Source: Pirellula sp. (GTDB lineage Bacteria > Planctomycetota > Planctomycetia > Pirellulales > PNKZ01). From it: DNA of 64,000 bases. Positions 16,921 to 25,585 of the stretch are shown piece by piece (positions within the stretch are counted from its first letter, which is position 1; each line of letters opens with the position of its first letter). The notes beneath the pieces are model-generated. The model saw only the letters and a list, made by a program, of their open reading frames with translations, was not told where the DNA came from and ran no database searches. Location of the stretch: contig PNKZ01000002.1 in the NCBI GenBank assembly GCA_013822735.1, positions 496,001 through 560,000 of the forward strand. The letters run 5' to 3'. The position numbers were made by a program, and so were the translations under genes.

Positions 16921-17175
16921 AGGCGTATTTCCGCCACCGAATTGCGGCTGCAAACGAATCTTGGCCACTGCCTGCACCGTGACGGGGCGCGAACAATGAC
17001 GGGCCGAGGCAATGCGCAGTTTCGATGCTTCTCAGCCCGGTAGGTTTGCGCATCTTGCGTAGTCTCGCCGTACAACAGGTCGCTTGACTGCTTGGCAATC
17101 CCCTATCGCAAAGATTTTTCCCCATGCGTCTCAGGCCTGTCGCAGAAAATGCCGAATTCTTTGGGGTTCGAGCCG

Positions 17176-17204
17176 TTGACAGCAGGGGACGGCTCCAATA
17201 TTAT
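17176..17204 (+). promoter_or_regulatory. Near-consensus sigma70 promoter ahead of rpsJ
   Basis: TTGACA at 17176-17181 and TATTAT at 17199-17204 are separated by exactly 17 nt, one base off the full sigma70 consensus. It lies in the 486-bp gap between the EF-G paralogue and rpsJ and should drive the S10 operon with a leader of about 200 nt. The remaining part of the gap (16921-17175) shows no gene and no clear terminator. Confidence 0.8.
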
Positions 17205-17406
17205 CACACCTTCCCACTTGGCGGGCGGCTTGCGGTAGTGCGAGTCGGGCCGAGCCGAGTCGGGTGTTAGAGGCGGGGTTGTCGCGGAATGATCCCGCAC
17301 CGCGTTGCTCTCAACGTGGTATTCCAGTCAGTTTGGTATTTCCCGGCGGTTTTGTTTTCCAAGCATTGTGGAGCTGTCTGCTTACGGAAACGTGCAGGCA
17401 ACGGTC

Positions 17407-17736
17407 GTGGCAGGTACATCGAACGAAATCATTCGCATCCGCATGGAAGCCTACGATCACTCCGTGCTCGATCAGAGCGCGGCGGAAATCGTCGATACGG
17501 CCAAGCGCACCGGTTCCGAAGTGCACGGGCCCATCCCGTTGCCGACCCGCATCGAGCGCTACACCGTGCTCGCCGGTCCGCATATTGATAAGAAGGCTCG
17601 TCAGCAATACGAAATTCGCACGCACAAGCGTTTGATCGACATCGTTCGGTCGACCGCCAAGACGATTGAAGCCTTGAACAAGCTGAGCCTTCCGGCCGGC
17701 GTGGATATCAAGATCAAGGCTTCGGCCCGTCACTAG
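17407..17736 (+). CDS. rpsJ: 30S ribosomal protein S10
   Basis: S10 is part of the 30S head and is also the NusE antitermination partner. The conserved body runs from [20 protein letters not shown] through [16 protein letters not shown] to [16 protein letters not shown]. No ATG lies near the expected N-terminus. I chose the GTG at 17407 (109 aa), with AGG 8 nt upstream; a GTG at 17392 is an alternative, but its purine tract is too close. It is the first gene of the S10 operon and lies downstream of the strong promoter. Confidence 0.93.
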   Translation: MAGTSNEIIRIRMEAYDHSVLDQSAAEIVDTAKRTGSEVHGPIPLPTRIERYTVLAGPHIDKKARQQYEIRTHKRLIDIVRSTAKTIEALNKLSLPAGVDIKIKASARH

Positions 17737-17879
17737 TTTTTAAGTTTCGCAGTTGGAAGTCACGGATTTATACGCATCGGCAAACGATGAAATCGGAAGC
17801 CGGAGGGTAATCGGCGACGCGGAAGCAATTCCAGTTCGTGCGAAACCCTGAAGGCAACAGATCACGCAAGGCAACGACG

Positions 17880-18566
17880 ATGGCTATTGGATTACTCGGC
17901 CGCAAGGTCGGGATGACGCAAGTATTTGGTGAGCGCGGAGAAGCGATCTCCGTGACGGTCCTCGAAGCAGGGCCCTGCCACGTGCTGCAATTGCGTTCTT
18001 TGGAACGCGACGGCTATGCGGCGGTTCAATTGGGTTTCTCGGATAAGCCTCGTCGTTTGGCTCCTCGGAGCGAGCGTGGTCATGTTGCGAAGCTGGAGAG
18101 CAAGCGTTCGAAGCGGCTCTCGGCGGGTGGCGCGGAAGCGGCCCCCAAGGCAGATTGCGAACCGCAGCGTTTTGTGCGCGAGTTCGATCTCGATGGCGAA
18201 CATAAGGTCGGCGATAAGCTGACGGTCGCCGTTTTCGACGGTGTTAAGGCCGTCGACGTCACGGGCATCACCAAGGGGCGCGGTACCCAGGGTGTGATGG
18301 TTCGTCACAACTTCAAGGGGCAGCGCGCCACGCACGGCGTGAAGAAGGTTCACCGTCACGGCGGTTCGACCGGCTGCAATACCTGGCCTGCTCGTACGTT
18401 CAAAGGTCGCCGCATGGCCGGCCGTTACGGCAATGAGCAAAGCACGATGCGCAACATCAAGGTGGTGCGCGTCGACACGGAAAACAATTTGTTGCTGGTT
18501 CACGGCGCCGTGCCGGGTCCGGTCAACGGCTTTGTGCTGATTCGCGGCACCAACATGGTTCGCTAG
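17880..18566 (+). CDS. rplC: 50S ribosomal protein L3
   Basis: L3 reaches toward the peptidyl-transferase centre and helps start 50S assembly. The N-terminus MAIGLLGRKVGMTQVF fixes the ATG at 17880. The central KGRGTQGVMVRHNFKG and the tip region GRRMAGRYGNEQ are typical. At 228 residues it exceeds E. coli L3 (209) because of a charged insertion around residues 55-85 (SKRSKRLSAGGAEAAPK). rplD follows after 65 bp. Confidence 0.97.
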   Translation: MAIGLLGRKVGMTQVFGERGEAISVTVLEAGPCHVLQLRSLERDGYAAVQLGFSDKPRRLAPRSERGHVAKLESKRSKRLSAGGAEAAPKADCEPQRFVREFDLDGEHKVGDKLTVAVFDGVKAVDVTGITKGRGTQGVMVRHNFKGQRATHGVKKVHRHGGSTGCNTWPARTFKGRRMAGRYGNEQSTMRNIKVVRVDTENNLLLVHGAVPGPVNGFVLIRGTNMVR

Positions 18567-18631
18567 TTTTTACGAACTCGGTTTGTGAGAAGTAGCGAAC
18601 GGCAACGGAATCAACGTTAGAGAACGCAGTC

Positions 18632-19267
18632 ATGGCAAGTCTTCCCATCTACAATCGCACGGGCCAGCAAGTCGGTAGCTACGACATTGATCCGGCCGCG
18701 ATTGCTCCGAATATCAACAAGCAGTTGCTTCACGACGTCGTCGTGATGTATCAGTCGAATCAGCGCGTCGGCACCGCGAAGTCGAAGAGCCGCGCGGAGG
18801 TCGCCGGTTCGACGAAGAAGATGTATCGCCAAAAGGGAACGGGCAACGCTCGTGCCGGCGGTCGTCGTAGTCCGGTGCGTCGCGGCGGCGGTCACGCGTT
18901 CGCCAAGCGTCCGCGCGATTGGTACTTTCGCTTGCCTAAGAAGGCTGTGCAGCTCGCGACTCGGATGGCTCTTGCTTCGAAGATCATCAGCGAGCAAATC
19001 GTGGTGATCGACGAGCTGAAGTTTGCCGCTCCGAAGACGAAGGAAATGAACGGCATTCTCAAGGCTCTGAAGATCGACGGCATGAGCTTGCTGCTGGCCA
19101 CGGCCGGTTACGACAAGACGGTGTACCTGAGTGCTCGCAACATTGATCGCGTGTCGGTTTCCCCGGTGGCGGATTTAAACGCTCTGGAAATCTTGATGCC
19201 GAAGCGGTTGCTGGTGACCCGGGAAGCGTTGGATGCGATCAAGCAAAAGTCGTCGGCCGGGGCTTAG
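18632..19267 (+). CDS. rplD: 50S ribosomal protein L4
   Basis: L4 lines the exit tunnel with a long loop, seen here as KMYRQKGTGNARAGGRRSP followed by RRGGGHAFAKRPRDW. E. coli L4 also represses its own operon; whether that occurs here cannot be read from the sequence. The length of 211 residues is normal. The ATG at 18632 gives MASLPIYNRTGQQVG. It is co-directional with rplC and rplW, with short spacers. Confidence 0.97.
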   Translation: MASLPIYNRTGQQVGSYDIDPAAIAPNINKQLLHDVVVMYQSNQRVGTAKSKSRAEVAGSTKKMYRQKGTGNARAGGRRSPVRRGGGHAFAKRPRDWYFRLPKKAVQLATRMALASKIISEQIVVIDELKFAAPKTKEMNGILKALKIDGMSLLLATAGYDKTVYLSARNIDRVSVSPVADLNALEILMPKRLLVTREALDAIKQKSSAGA

Positions 19268-19326
19268 TGCGGTAGTTTTGCGGCGGTCAGCGGAATCAAC
19301 GAACAGTATTGCGACGAGTGGTAGTC

Positions 19327-19638
19327 ATGGCTGAAAACACGACGGAAAAAGCGAGCGTCTTACGGGCCGACCAGGTCATCCTGCGTCCGCTGGTAACGGA
19401 GAAGGGCGTGCATCGCTCTTCCCGCTACAACGCCTACGCGTTTGAAGTGGCTCCGAGTGCGACCAAGATCGACATTCGCCGCGCGGTCGAGGAGTTGTTC
19501 AACGTTAAGGTGGTTCGCGTGCACACGCAGAATCGCAAGGGTAAGCCGCGTCGCACTCGCTTTAAGGCGACGCACACGCGTGATTGGAAAAAGGCCATCG
19601 TGAAGCTCGATGCCGAACACCGGATCGAGTTGTTCTAG
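19327..19638 (+). CDS. rplW: 50S ribosomal protein L23
   Basis: L23 sits at the tunnel exit and docks trigger factor and SRP. The core ILRPLVTEKGVHRS and the following YAFEVAPSATKIDIRRAVE are diagnostic. The C-terminal KGKPRRTRFKATHTRDWKKA segment matches the extended loop. The ATG at 19327 gives 103 residues. A TTG at 19309 in frame would add six residues and is not needed. Confidence 0.96.
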   Translation: MAENTTEKASVLRADQVILRPLVTEKGVHRSSRYNAYAFEVAPSATKIDIRRAVEELFNVKVVRVHTQNRKGKPRRTRFKATHTRDWKKAIVKLDAEHRIELF

Positions 19639-19713
19639 TCGGCCTGGGATCGGCGGCTCGCGAGTCGCACGCCAATACGAAACACGAAGTAGTCGGAACG
19701 AAAGTAAATTGCC

Positions 19714-20571
19714 ATGGGAATTCGAATCTACAAGCCGGTCACCGCAGGGCGCCGCAATGCGAGCGTGAGCGACTTCGCGGAATTGACGAAGGGCGCCAAG
19801 CGTGAGCCGAAGCTGCTTGTCCGTGCCAAGAAGACCGGCGGCCGCAACAATCAGGGCGTGATCACTACGCGTCATCGTGGCGGTGGTCACAAGCAGCAGA
19901 TTCGCATGATCGACTTCCGTCGCAACAAAGACGGCGTCGCGGCAAAGGTTGATTCCATTCAATACGATCCGGGCCGTTCGGCTCGCGTTGCCTTGCTCTT
20001 CTATGTCGACGGCGACAAGCGTTACATCGTCGCCCCGGAAGGGCTCAAGGCCGGCGACATGTTGATGAGCGGTCCGGAGGCTCCTCCGACCGTCGGCAAC
20101 TGTCTCCCCCTTAAGAACATCCCGATCGGCATGAAGATCCACTCGATCGAATTGCTGCCGGGCCGCGGCGGCGTGTTGTGTCGTTCGGCCGGTTCGAGCG
20201 CCGTGCTTGCCGCACGTGAAGCCGATTGGGCCCAGATCAACCTGCCGAGCGGCGAAATTCGCCGTGTTCCGGCCGCCTGCCGCGCCACGATCGGCGCGGT
20301 CGGCAACTCAGATCACATGAACGTCGTCATCGGCAAGGCCGGTCGTAATCGTTGGAAGGGCATCCGCCCGACGGTTCGCGGTACTGCGATGAACCCGATC
20401 GACCATCCGCACGGTGGTGGTGAAGGCCGCACCAAGGGTGGTCGCCATCCGGTGAGCCCGACGGGCAAGTTGGCCAAGGGCGGTCGCACGCGTAAGCCGC
20501 GTAAGTTCTCGAGCACGGCGATCGTTCGTCGTCGTCGCTCGCGTCGCTACGGCCAGTTGAAGATTACCTAG
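19714..20571 (+). CDS. rplB: 50S ribosomal protein L2
   Basis: L2 is a core 23S rRNA-binding protein needed for subunit joining and peptidyl transfer. The 285 residues include the N-terminal [18 protein letters not shown], the central [20 protein letters not shown], and the catalytic-region motif [13 protein letters not shown] with its conserved histidine. E. coli L2 has 273 residues. The gene starts at the ATG at 19714 with a purine-rich leader (AACGAAAG). Confidence 0.98.
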   Translation: MGIRIYKPVTAGRRNASVSDFAELTKGAKREPKLLVRAKKTGGRNNQGVITTRHRGGGHKQQIRMIDFRRNKDGVAAKVDSIQYDPGRSARVALLFYVDGDKRYIVAPEGLKAGDMLMSGPEAPPTVGNCLPLKNIPIGMKIHSIELLPGRGGVLCRSAGSSAVLAAREADWAQINLPSGEIRRVPAACRATIGAVGNSDHMNVVIGKAGRNRWKGIRPTVRGTAMNPIDHPHGGGEGRTKGGRHPVSPTGKLAKGGRTRKPRKFSSTAIVRRRRSRRYGQLKIT

Positions 20572-20657
20572 TTGGGGCCGCGGCGGATGAATGCCGCGCC
20601 GGTTTGAGTCGGTCGGGTTACACGATAGGTTTGAGTTAAAGCTAGCGAGATTGCACG

Positions 20658-20936
20658 ATGGGACGTTCGAGTAAAAAGGGTCCGTTTGTCGACCCGAAGT
20701 TGTTCTTCAAGGTCGAGAAGCTCAACGAGCGCGGCTTGAAGGAACCTTTGAAGACCTGGGCTCGCCGTTGCACGATTGTGCCGGAGTTCGTCGGTCACAC
20801 GTTCATGGTGCATAACGGCAAGCAACACATCAAAGTGTTCGTCAGCGAAGAAATGGTCGGTCACAAGCTCGGTGAATTCTCCCCCACGCGGACCTTCCGC
20901 GGGCACGGCGGCGTGAAGAAGGCGGATCCTAAGTAA
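20658..20936 (+). CDS. rpsS: 30S ribosomal protein S19
   Basis: S19 sits in the 30S head next to S13. All 92 residues align with the family, from [20 protein letters not shown] through [19 protein letters not shown] to the end [16 protein letters not shown]. The size equals E. coli S19. The ATG at 20658 is 86 bp after rplB. Confidence 0.98.
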   Translation: MGRSSKKGPFVDPKLFFKVEKLNERGLKEPLKTWARRCTIVPEFVGHTFMVHNGKQHIKVFVSEEMVGHKLGEFSPTRTFRGHGGVKKADPK

Positions 20937-21002
20937 GGTTGTGAACGCGGCTTCGAGTCGAAGCGACTCGGCTACTATCGCTCGCAACTAAGGAATTGAA
21001 TC

Positions 21003-21335
21003 ATGGCATACACGGCAACTCACAAGCACGCCCGCATCAGCGCCCGCAAGGTGCGTTCGATGGCGAACTTGATTCGCGGCAAGCATGCGGACGAAGCTCT
21101 CGATATTTTGAAGTACATGCCGCACCGCGGTGCTCGGATGCTGGAGAAGGTGCTGAAGAGCGCCCTCGGCAATGCCGAAGATCGCCGTGCCGCGTCGGTC
21201 CAAAACCTCGTCGTGGTCGATGCTCGCGTCGACGGCGGCCCGATGTTCAAGCGAATCAAGCCGGTCTCGCGCGGTCAGGCCTACATGATCAAGCGTCGTA
21301 CGGCTCATATCAAGGTGTCGCTGGACGTCGTATAG
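21003..21335 (+). CDS. rplV: 50S ribosomal protein L22
   Basis: L22 lines the exit tunnel through a beta-hairpin. The sequence shows HKHARISARKVRSMANLIRG at the N-terminus, and KRIKPVSRGQAYMIKRRTAH in the tunnel hairpin region. The 110-residue length equals E. coli L22. The ATG at 21003 follows AAGGAA by 7 nt. Confidence 0.97.
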   Translation: MAYTATHKHARISARKVRSMANLIRGKHADEALDILKYMPHRGARMLEKVLKSALGNAEDRRAASVQNLVVVDARVDGGPMFKRIKPVSRGQAYMIKRRTAHIKVSLDVV

Positions 21336-21422
21336 TCTGCCCGGTTTATAAGTCACTGCTCGGTTCGCCCGCCGCGAACAACACGAAACAACTCCCAACA
21401 CTCGCAGATTTCGGAATCGGTT

Positions 21423-22118
21423 ATGGGTCAAAAGGTCAATCCCGTCGGCTTCCGCACCGGTATCTTTATCGGCTGGAAGAGCCGTTGGTACGCCTCGAAG
21501 AAGGAATTCGGCGAGCTGCTCCTGGAAGACTTCAAGATTCGGAAGTTCATCAAGGAGAAGTTCAAGAGCGCCGCCATTCCGAAGGTTGAGATCGAACGCA
21601 CCCGCGACGAAGTGAAGGTTATTCTCTTCTCCGCACGTCCGGGCGTGATCATCGGCCGCAAGGGTCAAGAAGTCGAGCGTCTGCAGGCCGAGCTCCAAGC
21701 GTTGGTCGGTCGCCGCATCAACATCAAGATTGAAGAAGTTAGCCGTCCTGAAATTCAGGCGCAGCTGGTCGCCGAAGACATCGCCGAACAATTGGCGAAG
21801 CGTTCGAGCTTCCGCCGCACCATGAAGCGCTCCACCGATCAAACGATGGAAGCGGGCGCCAAGGGCATCAAGATTCAATTAGCCGGCCGACTGGGCGGCT
21901 CCGAAATGGCTCGTCGCGAAAAGCAGATTGCAGGCGCCATGCCGCTCTCGACGCTGCGAGCAAAGATCGACTACGGCTTCACGGAAGCCAGCACGCCGCA
22001 AGGTAATATCGGCGTGCAAGTATGGATTAACCAAGGTATGTACGAGGACGACGCCAATGGCGATGATGCCCAAGCGGGTCAAACATCGAAAAAGCCAAAG
22101 AGGACGTATAAAAGGTAA
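21423..22118 (+). CDS. rpsC: 30S ribosomal protein S3
   Basis: S3 lines the mRNA entry site and has helicase activity. The N-terminus MGQKVNPVGFRTGIFIGWKS fixes the start. A type II KH domain is seen as ARPGVIIGRKGQEVERLQ, and the C-terminal domain contains KGIKIQLAGRLGGSEMARRE. At 231 residues it is the usual size. Its last 62 bp, encoding a charged tail that ends KKPKRTYKR, overlap the start of rplP in another frame. Confidence 0.97.
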   Translation: MGQKVNPVGFRTGIFIGWKSRWYASKKEFGELLLEDFKIRKFIKEKFKSAAIPKVEIERTRDEVKVILFSARPGVIIGRKGQEVERLQAELQALVGRRINIKIEEVSRPEIQAQLVAEDIAEQLAKRSSFRRTMKRSTDQTMEAGAKGIKIQLAGRLGGSEMARREKQIAGAMPLSTLRAKIDYGFTEASTPQGNIGVQVWINQGMYEDDANGDDAQAGQTSKKPKRTYKR

Positions 22119-22473
22119 CGCGACTCGGGGTAACCGGGTGGTGTTCGGCGACTTCGGGCTCCAGGCGACGCAGGGTGGCTGGATTAGCGCGCAAACGATC
22201 GAAGCCGGTCGTGTGAGCGCTCAACAGTACCTTCGCGGCGAAGGGCGTTTGTATGTTCGCATTTTCCCGCACAAGTCGATCACGTCGATCCCGCTCGAAA
22301 CCCGCATGGGTAAGGGTAAGGGAGAGCCGGATTACTGGGCGGCCGTAGTGAAGCCGGGAACGGTCCTATACGAAATCTCGGGTGTGCCGGAAGCGGCCGC
22401 GAAGCTTTGCTTCCGTCGCTTGGCGCACAAGATGCCCGTATCGGTCTGCTTCATCAAGCGGCGCCCGATGTAG
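22057..22473 (+). CDS. rplP: 50S ribosomal protein L16
   Basis: L16 helps to position tRNA in the A site. It is recognised by MPKRVKHRKSQRGRIKGNA, FGDFGLQATQGGWISAQTIEA and ETRMGKGKGEPDYWAAVVKPG. The start at 22057 (138 aa, MAMMPKRVK) has GAGGA 8 nt upstream. ATGs at 22063 and 22066 would also work. In every case the gene begins inside rpsC, overlapping it by 53-62 bp. This is longer than the usual few bases and suggests translational coupling. Confidence 0.95.
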   Translation: MAMMPKRVKHRKSQRGRIKGNATRGNRVVFGDFGLQATQGGWISAQTIEAGRVSAQQYLRGEGRLYVRIFPHKSITSIPLETRMGKGKGEPDYWAAVVKPGTVLYEISGVPEAAAKLCFRRLAHKMPVSVCFIKRRPM

Positions 22474-22561
22474 GTCGGTCGGTGGTTCGTTGCTCGATGG
22501 TCGTTTGTCCGTCGAGCGATGGTTTGTGTCAGCGAAACCTCAATAGTTTGAGAAGCGTACG

Positions 22562-22765
22562 ATGAAGGCCGCCGAATTGCATGAAATGAGCGACGAACAG
22601 CTCACGTTGACCTTGAAGGAAACGACCGAAACCCTGTTTCGGTTGAAGATCAAGGCTCAAACCGAGAAGCTCGAAGCCCCCAGCGAACTCCGGAAGAACC
22701 GCCGTACGGCGGCTCGGATTCACACCGTACTTCGTCAACGCGAGTTGAAGAAGGCCGGCGGCTAG
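22562..22765 (+). CDS. rpmC: 50S ribosomal protein L29
   Basis: L29 is a two-helix protein at the tunnel exit next to L23. The sequence MKAAELHEMSDEQL starts helix 1 and the motif LRKNRRTAARIHTVLRQRE marks helix 2. It has 67 residues against 63 in E. coli. It is preceded by an 88-bp spacer and followed by rpsQ after 92 bp. Confidence 0.95.
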   Translation: MKAAELHEMSDEQLTLTLKETTETLFRLKIKAQTEKLEAPSELRKNRRTAARIHTVLRQRELKKAGG

Positions 22766-22857
22766 CGAATTTGCGGCGACGTCGCAAGACCGTCGCCGCA
22801 CGCGGGCCGATCGATTATCGAACAAGAACAGAAGCAAGTTTAGAACTGAAGTTAGCC

Positions 22858-23181
22858 ATGCCTAAGCGAGTCGCCACCGGCGTCGTCCAGACCGACAAGA
22901 TGAGCAAGAGCCGTCGCGTGGAAATTCCGCGCCTCGTGCACCATGCCAAGTACGGCAAGATCTTGCACCGCAAGACCGTTTGCCACGTGCATGACGAAAA
23001 CAACGAGTCGCACGTGGGCGACACGGTGGAGATCGTCGAATGCCCGCCGATGTCGAAGCTGAAGCGCTGGAGGTTGGTTCGCATCGTTCGCAAGAGCACG
23101 ATCGTCGACTTGGTCGCGCTGCGTGCCGCCGAGAAGTCGGTCGACGAACAGCAAGCGGCCGCGGCGGCCGGCAAGGTCTAA
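22858..23181 (+). CDS. rpsQ: 30S ribosomal protein S17
   Basis: S17 is an early-assembly 30S protein with an OB fold. The core reads GVVQTDKMSKSRRVEI and VCHVHDENNESHVGDTVEI, with the conserved ECPPMSKLKRWRLVRIV end. It has 107 residues against 84 in E. coli. The extra part is an Ala/Glu-rich tail. The ATG at 22858 begins MPKRVATGV; an upstream in-frame start at 22771 would add 29 unrelated residues. Confidence 0.95.
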   Translation: MPKRVATGVVQTDKMSKSRRVEIPRLVHHAKYGKILHRKTVCHVHDENNESHVGDTVEIVECPPMSKLKRWRLVRIVRKSTIVDLVALRAAEKSVDEQQAAAAAGKV

Positions 23182-23314
23182 GGCTTTCGGGGGCCTAGGG
23201 GCCTCGCCCGCGACGAGCAATCGAAGTCGGTTTGAGACTACGGAACACAAGAATACACAACACGTCGCTTGCTGAACGAAGCGAGCCATTCGTACGCAGG
23301 TTTGGGTTTCCACT

Positions 23315-23683
23315 ATGATTCAAATGCAAACGCGCCTGACCGTCGCCGACAACACCGGCGCTAAAGAGGTCATGTGCATCAAGGTCCTCGGGGGCACGCG
23401 GCGTCGCGTCGCAAGCATCGGCGACGTCGTCGTCTGCAGCGTCAAGAGCGTGATCCCGGGCAGCGAAATCAAGAAGGGCCAGGTCGTTAAGGGCGTGGTC
23501 GTTCGTGTCAAGGCTCCTCTTCGTCGCATCGACGGCAGCTATGTCCGTTTCGATTCCAACGCACTGGTGCTGATCGACAACGATAAGAACCCGCGCGGCA
23601 CTCGTATCTTCGGCGCCGTCGCTCGCGAACTCCGCGATAAGAACTTTATGAAGATCGTCAGCCTCGCGGCGGAGGTGGTGTAA
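23315..23683 (+). CDS. rplN: 50S ribosomal protein L14
   Basis: L14 forms bridges to 16S rRNA. The whole 122-residue sequence is typical: [19 protein letters not shown] at the start, [16 protein letters not shown], and near the end [20 protein letters not shown]. It starts the spc group. Its TAA stop shares a base with the rplX start (TAATG), so the two are translationally coupled. Confidence 0.98.
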   Translation: MIQMQTRLTVADNTGAKEVMCIKVLGGTRRRVASIGDVVVCSVKSVIPGSEIKKGQVVKGVVVRVKAPLRRIDGSYVRFDSNALVLIDNDKNPRGTRIFGAVARELRDKNFMKIVSLAAEVV

Positions 23684-24036
23684 TGCGTATTAAAGTTGGT
23701 GACACGGTCAAGGTCGTCGCAGGCGACGACAAAGGTCAGACGGGCAAGGTCGTTCGCGTGATTCGCGATAAGGACCGCGTGGTCGTCGAAGGCGTGAGCA
23801 AGGTGCACAAGCACGTCAAGCGCAGCCAGAAGAACCCGCAAGGGGGCCGGCTGTCGATGGAGACGCCGATCCACGTCTCGAACGTGATGTTGGTCGCGCC
23901 CAACGGCGAAACGACCCGCATCGGTGTTCGCAAGACGGCCGACGGCGGCAAAGAGCGCTTCGCCCGCAACGGCGGCGCCTCGCTGGGTGCGATTGCTCCT
24001 CCGAAGAAGAAGAAAGCCGCGGCTGCCAAGAAGTAG
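23683..24036 (+). CDS. rplX: 50S ribosomal protein L24
   Basis: L24 starts 50S assembly by binding the 5' end of 23S rRNA. It has a KOW motif near the N-terminus (VGDTVKVVAGDDKGQTGKVV). The core continues with KHVKRSQKNPQGGRLSMETP. At 117 residues it exceeds E. coli L24 (104) owing to an Ala/Lys-rich tail. Its ATG overlaps the rplN stop by one base. Confidence 0.97.
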   Translation: MRIKVGDTVKVVAGDDKGQTGKVVRVIRDKDRVVVEGVSKVHKHVKRSQKNPQGGRLSMETPIHVSNVMLVAPNGETTRIGVRKTADGGKERFARNGGASLGAIAPPKKKKAAAAKK

Positions 24037-24131
24037 TCGCCTCCGCATCACGCACGGTCGCTCCCGCGATCTGCGATGCGAGTTTGAAAACACAACGCTA
24101 GGTCGAAAATTCAGTAAGTAGGTTGTCCGCC

Positions 24132-24773
24132 ATGGCCGCCAAGAGCACGAAAAAAGACGCCAAGCAAGCCGACGCGGCAAACGCCGTCGAGCTTCCCGCG
24201 ATCCCGCGGTTGCAAGAGAAGTACATCAAGGAAGTTTTGCCGCACCTTAAGGAAAAGCTGCAGCGAACCAATCCGCACGCTCTGCCGAAGCTCACCAAGA
24301 TCGTGGTCAGCATGGGCGTGGGCAGCGCGGTGACCGAGAAGAAGCATATGGAAGAGGCGCTTTCGGCGCTCCAGCAGATCACCGGCCAAAAGCCGGCGCC
24401 CTGCAAGAGTCGGGTCGCCATCTCCAATTTCAAGCTCCGCGAAGGGCTTGATATCGGAGCGAAGGTCACGTTGCGCGGACCGCGCATGTGGGAATTCATG
24501 GACCGTTTGGTGTCGATCGCTCTCCCGCGAGTGCGCGACTTCCGCGGCCTGAACCCCAAGGCGTTCGACGGGTCCGGCAATTACAGTCTCGGGTTGACCG
24601 AGCAAGTGGTGTTTCCGGAAATCAATCCTGACAAGTTCTCGCGGACGCAAGGTATGAACATCGCGTTCATCACCACGGCGAACAACAACGACGAAGGTCG
24701 TGAGTTGCTGCGAGCGTTGGGAATGCCGTTTCGCGTAGACGAGGTCGACGGCAAGAAGGCCGCTGCCAACTAA
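24132..24773 (+). CDS. rplE: 50S ribosomal protein L5
   Basis: L5 binds 5S rRNA with L18. Diagnostic stretches are PKLTKIVVSMGVGSAV, PCKSRVAISNFKLREGLDIG and the end region DEGRELLRALGMPFR. The protein has about 213 residues against 179 in E. coli. The extra part is an N-terminal Lys/Ala tail of about 30 residues. The ATG at 24132 has AGTAGG 9 nt upstream; a TTG three codons earlier is less likely. Confidence 0.96.
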   Translation: MAAKSTKKDAKQADAANAVELPAIPRLQEKYIKEVLPHLKEKLQRTNPHALPKLTKIVVSMGVGSAVTEKKHMEEALSALQQITGQKPAPCKSRVAISNFKLREGLDIGAKVTLRGPRMWEFMDRLVSIALPRVRDFRGLNPKAFDGSGNYSLGLTEQVVFPEINPDKFSRTQGMNIAFITTANNNDEGRELLRALGMPFRVDEVDGKKAAAN

Positions 24774-24830
24774 CGCTTAAGGCGTCGGTTGAGAGCGCGA
24801 GTCGAGTAAGTTTTAACGACGGATATTTGC

Positions 24831-25016
24831 ATGGCTAGTAAATCAAAAATTGCGAAGGCCAATCGAACGCCGAAATTTTCAAGTCGGCGTGAATCGCGTT
24901 GCAAGCTGTGCGGGCGTCCCCGTGCGGTGTATCGCAAGTTTGGCCTTTGCCGCATTCACTTCCGAGAATTGGCCGACCGTGGCTTGATTCCGGGGTTGCG
25001 CAAGGCGAGCTGGTAA
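24831..25016 (+). CDS. rpsZ: 30S ribosomal protein S14, zinc-binding short type
   Basis: S14 is in the 30S head near S3 and S10. The 61-residue length and [20 protein letters not shown] identify the zinc-ribbon type. The expected four ligands fall at Cys24, Cys27, Cys40 and His43. The last is a cysteine in the usual family consensus (LCRICFRELA). A Cys3His site can still bind zinc, so function is probably kept. The gene sits between rplE and rpsH as usual. Confidence 0.96.
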   Translation: MASKSKIAKANRTPKFSSRRESRCKLCGRPRAVYRKFGLCRIHFRELADRGLIPGLRKASW

Positions 25017-25032
25017 GAGGGAATAGACGCAG

Positions 25033-25428
25033 ATGATGACCGACCCTATCGCCGATATGTTGACGCGCATCCGTAATGCGGTTCGCGTGGAGCACCCGCA
25101 CGTCGAGCTCCCCCTCTCCAAAGTGAAGAAGGGGATGGCCGAAGTGCTCAAGCGCGAAGGCTACATTTGGGACTTTGAGGAAGTCGGAGACGAGCCGCAA
25201 CGGCAACTCCGCCTGCACTTGAAGTACGGCCCGAACGGCGAGCGCGTGATTCGCTTTATCAAGCGCATCAGCACTCCCGGCCGACGTGTTTACAGTGCCG
25301 CCCGTGAGCTGCGTCCGGTTCTCAATGGTCAGGGCATCCGCATCCTGAGCACGAGCCGCGGTGTAGTGAGCGACCGTGAAGCACGCCAACGCCAAGTCGG
25401 CGGTGAAGTGCTCTGCGAGCTCTACTAG
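25033..25428 (+). CDS. rpsH: 30S ribosomal protein S8
   Basis: S8 is a primary 16S rRNA-binding protein and in E. coli represses the spc operon. The N-terminus MTDPIADMLTRIRNAV and the C-terminal ILSTSRGVVSDREARQR block are typical. The length of 131 residues matches the family (130). It follows rpsZ after only 16 bp. Confidence 0.98.
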   Translation: MMTDPIADMLTRIRNAVRVEHPHVELPLSKVKKGMAEVLKREGYIWDFEEVGDEPQRQLRLHLKYGPNGERVIRFIKRISTPGRRVYSAARELRPVLNGQGIRILSTSRGVVSDREARQRQVGGEVLCELY

Positions 25429-25585
25429 TCCGACGCATCCGTAAGTCGTCCGAGGCCCGCGCCTCCGGCGCAACAAGACAAGTCAGATCAGAACAATAGA
25501 ACCAAGATTCGCACCCGCCCCAGCCGTCGGACGTTGACGAAAACGTTCGCCGATCAAGCTAGAGCGGAGGCAAGGTGAAGGAACG

